Source of the DNA: Clitoria ternatea
Taxonomy: Eukaryota > Streptophyta > Magnoliopsida > Fabales > Fabaceae
Reading direction: 5' to 3'
Assembly (NCBI GenBank): GCA_037962975.1
Contig: CM075669.1
Coordinates: forward strand, 115,212,501 to 115,276,500
Length of the DNA: 64,000 nucleotides
Part shown: positions 57,643 through 64,000 of the stretch, one piece after another
How the letters are laid out: the number at the start of each line of letters is the position of its first letter
How positions within the stretch are numbered: the stretch's first letter is position 1
Position numbers and translations under genes: made by a program
The notes under the pieces: generated by a model
Database searches by the model: none
Seen by the model: the letters and a program-made list of their open reading frames with translations, nothing else
What the model was told of the DNA's origin: nothing

Positions 57643-59195
57643 TGTTAGTCCTCAAATTTATAATAAATCCTTTAATAAAAATTTCACAAAAATAATAAAA
57701 ATTTGGTTAATTTGTTAGAAAATTAGGCTTTAAATTTAATAAATGGATGTTGTTAGAAATAATCTGCCCTTGATCAATTTTCTCTAGTTTTGCAGTGAAA
57801 AAGTTAAGAAATCAAGAGAAAATTACACTGGAGGAGCTGACGCGTAGCCTCATCCCACGCGTAGCATCAATAGCTATTTTTGATGCTGACGCTATGCGTC
57901 ATAGCCACGCGTAGCATCAGTGCTGCGTGGTCTCCACCTCCACTTTGGCCAACCACTCCACTTAGACCCAATAATGGGCACTCCACTCAGCACCAAGGGC
58001 CACCCTACTCAGCATGAAAGGCCAAAGCTCGGTGGAAACATGTTTATGTGGCCAGGCATGATCAAATTTAATAATTTGAAGTGGCCATTATCAAGTGTTT
58101 AATGGAGGCTGAGTCAGGGGTGTGACGCGTAGCGTCAGTACCCTTGCTCAGCCCTATAAATAGGGCCATCCAACACCATTCCAGGGCATCAATCAATCAA
58201 AATCCCATTCTCATTCACTTCTCTTCGTGCTCGACTTAGAGTACTTCTTTTGTGAGTTGTAGTTCTAGAATAGTTTTCTAGATACTTGAGTGTGTTTTGG
58301 TGTATTGTGATCGTTGTATCGTGAAGTTCCTATCGTCTTCGTAATGTCAAACTCTGTAAGTGTTGTTTTTACTTTCACCATGTGTAACTAATTTGTTTAT
58401 GTTGGAATTGGTGAACTAATCTATTGAGTATAATGTTATGAATTCGACCTCTACATGTTTATGATTCAAGTCCATGTTAGTATTTTAATCTTTTATTAAT
58501 ATGAACGTCAAACGGGAGAATGATTTTCATGTGTATTGAAACTTGTTTTATTAGTATGAATGTCAAACGGGAGAATGATTATTCATGCCGTATTGAAACT
58601 TGTTTTGACAAAAGTAAAAGTTGGAATACCCTTGGTATCTCAATTCTATAGGGGTTGTTAACCATTGTTGCCATAAGGCCAGGTCTTAATGCAAGTTTTT
58701 ACTGAGAAAGCTCACGAGGGATCGGACTTTACGGTGAATTCTTAGAATTTATATCATGAGGGATCGATTATAATGATTTTAAGCTACAATGACATGAAAC
58801 TTGATGATTAAATATGCATGTCTTGAGTTCCTCATTGTTATTCTAGATTAGGGATCCAATTTTCAACATAATTTGTTTATCTGTATTTATCTCAAGTATC
58901 TTACTTATTCTAGATTGCAACTCAACTTTTTAGATAGATTTTTATTTTCTTTTTATCTCATGAACAACTCAACCATGCTATCTTGTGAATATTGTATAAA
59001 TTGTATATAAATCATTCTTTTGTCTATAATTTTCTTCACATTTACCATAGTAAATAGAAAATTACTGTTGTTATTGGACTTTCAATCCCAGTGGAACGAT
59101 ATCTAAATTTTGAAAACTACAAACGATTGGTGCACTTGCCAATTAACAACCCAGTGGTGGAAACGAACTGATCTAACGCTATCGCCGGGTTAACA
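57643..59195 (+). repeat. 5' LTR of the second Gypsy element
   Basis: Starts TGTTAGTCCTC exactly where the Tat integrase breaks off; the end GGGTTAACA is set by the spacing to the primer site and is uncertain by some bases. Contains a cluster of ACGCGTAGC boxes (57835-57930 and 58125) upstream of a TATA box. Confidence 0.75.
58155..58163 (+). promoter_or_regulatory. TATA box of the second Gypsy LTR
   Basis: TATAAATAG embedded in the near-palindrome GCCCTATAAATAGGGC, about 510 bases into the LTR, a typical plant LTR promoter. Confidence 0.7.
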
Positions 59196-59202
59196 AGTTT
59201 TC

Positions 59203-59220
59203 TGGCGCTGTCGCCGGGGA
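59203..59220 (+). promoter_or_regulatory. Primer binding site of the second Gypsy element
   Basis: TGGCGCTGTCGCCGGGGA, two bases different from the tRNA-Asp-type site of the first Gypsy element. A similar CGCTATCGCCGGG lies about 28 bases upstream, inside the LTR end. Confidence 0.75.
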
Positions 59221-59343
59221 TTGAATTGTTTCAGTAAAACAGTAAATTTTTAATTACCGTGGTAAATATTTTTTTCACCTTAGTTAAAAATTTTTATTTA
59301 CTTTTACTTATTGTTACACTAACTTTCTTTGTCTAGTTTGTGT

Positions 59344-60810
59344 ATGAAAACTCGATCTACCGCAGGTAAAATTTATTTTGACCCTGAGATAGAAAAGTTT
59401 GTAAAGAAAATCAAGTCTTTGAAATCTAAAACACAAACTAAATCTTCTTCTACTTCTAAAAATTTTAAAAATTCAAATATGGCTGCTGAAAGGAGAACAT
59501 TGGGACAGTTTGCTGCTATTAATGGTCCACCCCGAGTTTCGGGAATGTTTCAAGGACCTGTTGTACCAGTGGAGATTAAACCTGCTACTTTAAATATTAT
59601 TCAAAACAATCAATTTGCTAGTTTAAATCATGAAGAACCATATGAACATTTAACTATTTTTTATGAGTTATGCAGCACAATTGGTTTTGAACCCAATCAA
59701 GAAGAGTCTGTTTACATGAGACTTTTTCCTTTTTCATTGATTGGTAAAGCAAAAGAATGGTTTAAATCTTGTCCATCGGGTAGTTTTGCAAACTGGTCCG
59801 ATATTGAAAGAAAATTTTTGGAAAGATTTTATTCTCCTTCAAAATATTTTGAAGCAATGACAGCCATACATTCTTTTTCTCAAAATAATGATGAATCATT
59901 AGGGGAGACATGGGAACAATTCAAAGCACTCTTGAGAAAGTGTCCAAACCACAACCTGAATGATGTCGAAAAGGTAAGAATCGTTTACCATGGTTTATTG
60001 CCTCAGTTCAAGATGATGTTAGATGCTTGTGCAGGTGGTTCTTTAATGAACAAAACTGTAGAGGAAGCAATTGAGATATTGGAATCAATGTCCATTAGTG
60101 ACCATCAAGCTAAACCAGAAAGAGGTAATGTACAAGGTATACTTAAACAAGGAGTAAAAGATACAGTGTTAATTCAACAAAAATTGTTGGTACAACAAAT
60201 TGAGGCAATGAGTAAACAACTAGGAAAACTTCAAGTTACTCATGTACCACCACAACTTCAAGCTCAATTAAAACAATGTGAGTATTGTATGGGCGAACAA
60301 CCATGTGGTTACTGTGTTCTTGACAAGAATGAACAAGAACAAGCTAATTCCTTGATTCATCAAAGGTTACCTTCAGGTAATTCTCTAAATCCTCTTGTAA
60401 ATTCTTTTTCTAACAATTACCTGCAGGGAAGGAAAAACCAAAACTATGGTTGGAGGCAAAATGCTAAACCCTTCAACAATCAAGGTGATTACAATACTAG
60501 ATTGACTAAGGCTGAAGAAAGTATTCAACAATTGATGCAATACATGGAGACAATTAAGGCTGCACGTAAAGCATTAGATCAACAGTTGAGTCAGCTAGTA
60601 AAAGAAGTAGCCGACATCAAGGAATTAAAAGTGAAAGAACAATGTAAGGCTATCTTTACAAGAAGTGGTAAAACTGTAGGTATGGATTATGAAAAAGAAA
60701 AAGAAAAAGAAAAAGAAAAAGAAAAAAAAGAAAAAGAAAAAGAAAAAGAAGAAAAAGAAAGTGAAAAAAATAAAGAAAAAGATGAAATAAAAAAAAAATC
60801 AAAAAAATAG
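59344..60810 (+). CDS. Athila-type Gag
   Basis: ATG 59344 (MKTRSTAGKIYFDPEIEKF) is preferred over an upstream TTG because the first Gypsy gag starts with the same motif. Capsid motifs: PVEIKPATLNIIQNNQFASL, MRLFPFSLIGKAKEWFKS, TWEQFKALLRKCPNH, DACAGGSLMNKT. The usual CCHC knuckle is not obvious; a CEYCMGEQPCGYC piece near 60275-60320 may be a variant. The C-terminus is a Lys/Glu run encoded by (GAAAAA)n at 60690-60800. Ends at TAG 60808-60810; the same frame continues directly into protease. Gag forms the particle in the cytoplasm. Confidence 0.9.
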   Translation: MKTRSTAGKIYFDPEIEKFVKKIKSLKSKTQTKSSSTSKNFKNSNMAAERRTLGQFAAINGPPRVSGMFQGPVVPVEIKPATLNIIQNNQFASLNHEEPYEHLTIFYELCSTIGFEPNQEESVYMRLFPFSLIGKAKEWFKSCPSGSFANWSDIERKFLERFYSPSKYFEAMTAIHSFSQNNDESLGETWEQFKALLRKCPNHNLNDVEKVRIVYHGLLPQFKMMLDACAGGSLMNKTVEEAIEILESMSISDHQAKPERGNVQGILKQGVKDTVLIQQKLLVQQIEAMSKQLGKLQVTHVPPQLQAQLKQCEYCMGEQPCGYCVLDKNEQEQANSLIHQRLPSGNSLNPLVNSFSNNYLQGRKNQNYGWRQNAKPFNNQGDYNTRLTKAEESIQQLMQYMETIKAARKALDQQLSQLVKEVADIKELKVKEQCKAIFTRSGKTVGMDYEKEKEKEKEKEKKEKEKEKEEKESEKNKEKDEIKKKSKK

Positions 60811-63800
60811 TATTTGGGACAGACACCTCCTGTCCAGGATTTACCTTATCCTCATCCACCATCAAAAAAAGATAAAGAAAAGGAATATAAGAGATTCCTT
60901 GAAATTTTTAAGCAGTTACACATAAACATTCCTTTTTCTGAGGCATTAGAACAAATGCCTACATATGCTAAGTTTATGAAAGAACTGCTTACAAAGAAAA
61001 GGAAGTATGATGAGGAGATAGTAGAACTTGAAGCAAGTTGCAGCGCTATTTTACAATACAATATGCCAGAAAAATCCAAAGATCCTGGCAAATTCACTAT
61101 TCCTGTCTCTATTGGCGGAGTAAATATCAGAAAGGCTTTATTAGATTTAGGGGCTAGTATCAATCTAATGCCCCTAAGTATGATGAAGCGCATTGGTGAC
61201 CTTGATCCGCAACAGACAAGGATGACTCTGCAATTAACTGATAAATCCATCAAGAGACCTTATAGGATTGTAGAAGATGTGCTTGTAAAGGTTGATAAAT
61301 TCTACTTCCCTATGGATTTTGTGATCTTAGACATGGAGGAAGATGTTGATGTTCCTCTGATTCTTGGAAGACCATTCATGAAAACTGCTCGAGTACTGAT
61401 TGATGTAGACAACGGGAAGCTAGCAGTAAGGGTGCACGATGAGGAAGTAAATTTCGATGTCTTCAAAGCAATGAAACATCCTAGCCCGAAGCAAGACTGT
61501 TTCAAAATGGACATCCTTGATGAAACTTATCTTTCCTTATCAAAAGGTATGACTATTTCTGACTCATTAAATAAGTTATTGACTAACTCTGTTGAATTTT
61601 TGAATGAAGAAGAGGAGAAACAGATTGAAAGGTATCTTGAAGAATTCGATCAAGGGAAAGAAATTTCCTTTGAATCAAGAAAGATTGAAGAAATTCAAGA
61701 ATCACCTGTTGAAGAAATCCAGAAACCTGAACTAAAAGTTTTACCTCCCAATCTAAAATACATCTTTTTGAAAGAAGGTAATTTGAAACCGGTAATCATT
61801 AGTAATCTGTTAAGTGAAACAGAGGAAGAAAAACTGGTGGAAGTATTGAAGAGGAATCAAGAAGCAATTGGGTGGACACTTGAAGATTTGAAAGGTATAA
61901 GTCCATCATACTGCATGCATAAAATTTTGTTGGAAGATAATTTCAAACCTATTGCTCAACCTCAAAGACGCCTCAACCCAACTTTGAAAGAGGTAACCAA
62001 AAAGGAGGTTCTAAAATTGCTGAAAGCAGGTATTATTTATCCTATTTCTGATAGTGCATGGGTAAGTCCTGTTCAAGTTGTTCCAAAAAAAGGTGGTATG
62101 ACAGTAATTGTTAATGAAAAAAATGAATTAATTCCTACAAGAACTGTCACTAGTTGGAGAATGTGCATTGATTATAGAAAATTAAATCAAGCAACAAGAA
62201 AAGATTATTTTCCATTGCCTTTTATGGATCAAATGCTTGAAAGATTATCTGGACAAGAATATTATTGCTTTCTTGATGGTTATTCTGGATATAATCAAAT
62301 TGCTGTTGACCCTCTTGATCAGGAGAAAACTGCCTTTACATGTCCTTTTGGCATATTTGCTTACAGAAAAATGCCATTTGGATTATGTAACGCACCTGCT
62401 ACTTTTCAAAGATGCATGTTTGCTATTTTTGTAGATTTAATTGAAAAGAGCATTGAGATTTTCATGGATGACTTCTCAGTTTTTGGGAATTCATTTGAAA
62501 CATGTCTATCCAACCTGGACACTGTACTAAAGCGGTGTATTGAGACAAATTTGGTGCTCAATTGGGAGAAATGTCACTTCATGGTGAAAGAAGGAATTAT
62601 ACTTGGTCATAAAATTTCTTCTAAAGGCATTGAAGTTGACCAAGCCAAAATAGAGGTAATTTCTAAACTCCCACCTCCTGTAAATGTAAAAGGTATTAGA
62701 AGCTTTTTAGGACATGCTGGATTTTATAGGAGGTTTATTCAAGATTTTTCAAAAATTGAAAAACCTTTATCAAACCTTCTAAATAAAGATGTTGAATTCA
62801 AATTTGATAAAGCATGTCTTAAAGCTTTTAATTCCTTGAAAGAAAAATTGGTTTCTGCCCCTGTAATTGTTGCTCATAATTGGAATCTACCCTTTGAACT
62901 TATGTGCGATGCAAGTGATTATGCTGTTGGAGCAGTTTTAGGTCAAAGATACGAAAAAGTTTTTAAAGTCATACATTATGCTAGTAAATTTTTGAATGAA
63001 AATCAAATAAATTATGCAACTACTGAAAAAGAATTACTAGCCATAGTATATGCTTTAGAAAAATTTCGATCTTACTTGATTGGCTCAAAAATAATTGTTT
63101 TTACTGATCATGCTGCAATTAAGTGTCTTTTAACTAAATCTGATTCAAAACCTCGGTTAATCAGATGGATTTTGCTCCTTCAAGAATATGATCTTGAAAT
63201 CAAAGATAAAAAGGGTAGTGAAAATATGGTAGCTGACCATATTTCTAGATTAATGAATAATGAGGTTACTGCCAAAGAAAAAGAAATTTTGGAAGAATCT
63301 CCCGATGAAAAACTTTTCAAAATAACCCAACGGCCATGGTTTGCTGACATGTCCAATTTCAAAGCAGCAGGAGTTCTTCCAAATGATTTGACTTGGCAAC
63401 AAAGAAAAAAATTCTTTAGAGATGCAAGATATTTTGTTTGGGATGACCATCATTTATTCAAAATTGGAGCGGATAATTTGTTACGACGTTGTGTGCCTGA
63501 CTGGGAAGTAAAAGATGTGTTGTGGCATTGTCATAAATCACCATATGGAGGATATTTTAATGATGAAAGAACAGTTGCAAAAGTTCTCCAATAAGGTTTA
63601 TACTGGCCCTCTCTTTTTAAAGATGCTCACTTATTTGTTCAATCTTGTGATAATTACCAAAGAACAAGTAATGTTGGAAGAAGGCAAGAAATGCCTCTCA
63701 CAAATATACAAGAAGTTGAGGTATTTGATTGTTGGGGAATTGACTTCATGGGACCTTTTCCTAACTCATACTCAAATCAATACATTCTTTTGGCAGTTGA

Positions 63801-64000
63801 TTATGTTTCAAAATGGGTGGAAGCAATTGCTACCCCTAATGCTGACACTAAAACTGTTGTGAATTTTTTGAAGAAAAATATTTTTTACAGATTTGGGACA
63901 CCAAGAACTTTAATCAGTGATGGTGGTTCACACTTTTGTAATAAAATTCTTCAGAAAGTATTACAACATTATGGAGTAAAGCATAAGGTAGCCACAACAT
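60811..64000 (+). pseudogene. Athila-type Pol: protease, RT, RNase H, integrase (partial)
   Basis: In frame with gag after one TAG. Protease active site LLDLGASINLMPLS (about 61140); RT motifs WRMCIDYRKLNQAT, CFLDGYSGYNQI, MPFGLCNAPATFQR and the catalytic IFMDDFSVFG (about 62458); RNase H FELMCDASDYAVGAVLG, ATTEKELLAIVYALEKF and FTDHAAIK; integrase zinc finger (WHCHKSPYGG...CDNYQRT) and core GIDFMGPFP and ISDGGSHF. TAA at 63592-63594 interrupts the integrase zinc-finger region, where the family has a Ser or Ala codon; the frame then stays open to the window end. The catalytic Glu of integrase is outside the window. It is otherwise intact. Confidence 0.92.

Larger units (their letters stand above)
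57643..64000 (+). mobile_element. Athila-type Gypsy retrotransposon, 5' two thirds (runs off the window)
   Basis: 5' LTR 57643-59195, tRNA-Asp-like primer site, gag, protease, RT, RNase H and the integrase core. It inserted into the Tat integrase; the five preceding bases are CTCTC, and the other duplication would be outside. Gag-pol is a single frame with only two nonsense codons seen, so it is the best preserved coding element here. Confidence 0.92.

Overview
This is plant nuclear DNA: genes with GT-AG introns, AT-rich intergenic sequence, CACTA transposons, and Copia, Athila-type and Tat-type LTR retrotransposons. Style of repeats points to a eudicot, perhaps a legume, but that is an impression and not a proof. 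Apart from the last three exons of one cinnamyl-alcohol-dehydrogenase-like gene at the left edge (1-3222), nearly everything I can identify is transposable-element sequence.

The main structure is a nest of elements that can be dated by who interrupts whom, most boundaries being fixed by target-site duplications (TSDs). An old CACTA element (5274-47944, TIR CACTACTAAAAAA) is the outer shell. Into it went (a) a Sirevirus-like Copia element on the minus strand (5691-15743, TSD CCTTT), (b) a 5.1-kb solo LTR (16948-22055, TSD AAGTG), (c) an L1-type LINE, and (d) an Athila-like Gypsy element carrying only gag and protease (22312-41658, TSD GGAGA). Inside (d) sits a second, nearly intact CACTA element (27819-39447, TSD TCC) of the same family as the shell. 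The outer shell itself appears to lie in an older LTR (4637-5273 plus sequence from 47945 onward).

The inner CACTA is the most informative part. It has CACAA (not CACTA) termini, long subterminal AGCGACGG arrays at both ends, a TNP2-type transposase gene (33000-36797, one premature TGA) and a second TNPA-like gene (36794-38645) whose exons join in frame. It also holds a captured piece of a pentatricopeptide-repeat gene, a ~270-bp foldback just upstream of the transposase, and a short hairpin that recurs in the outer CACTA.

The right third (47945-64000) is a mosaic of older LTR pieces, an unassigned minus-strand coding-like region (52.4-53.3 kb) cut by an LTR, a Tat-lineage relic with integrase on the minus strand and a large antisense ORF on the plus strand (53321-57642), and an Athila-type Gypsy element (57643 to beyond the window end) whose pol reading frame is almost open.

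All exon borders are inferred by reading; identities come from recognised protein motifs, not from searches.
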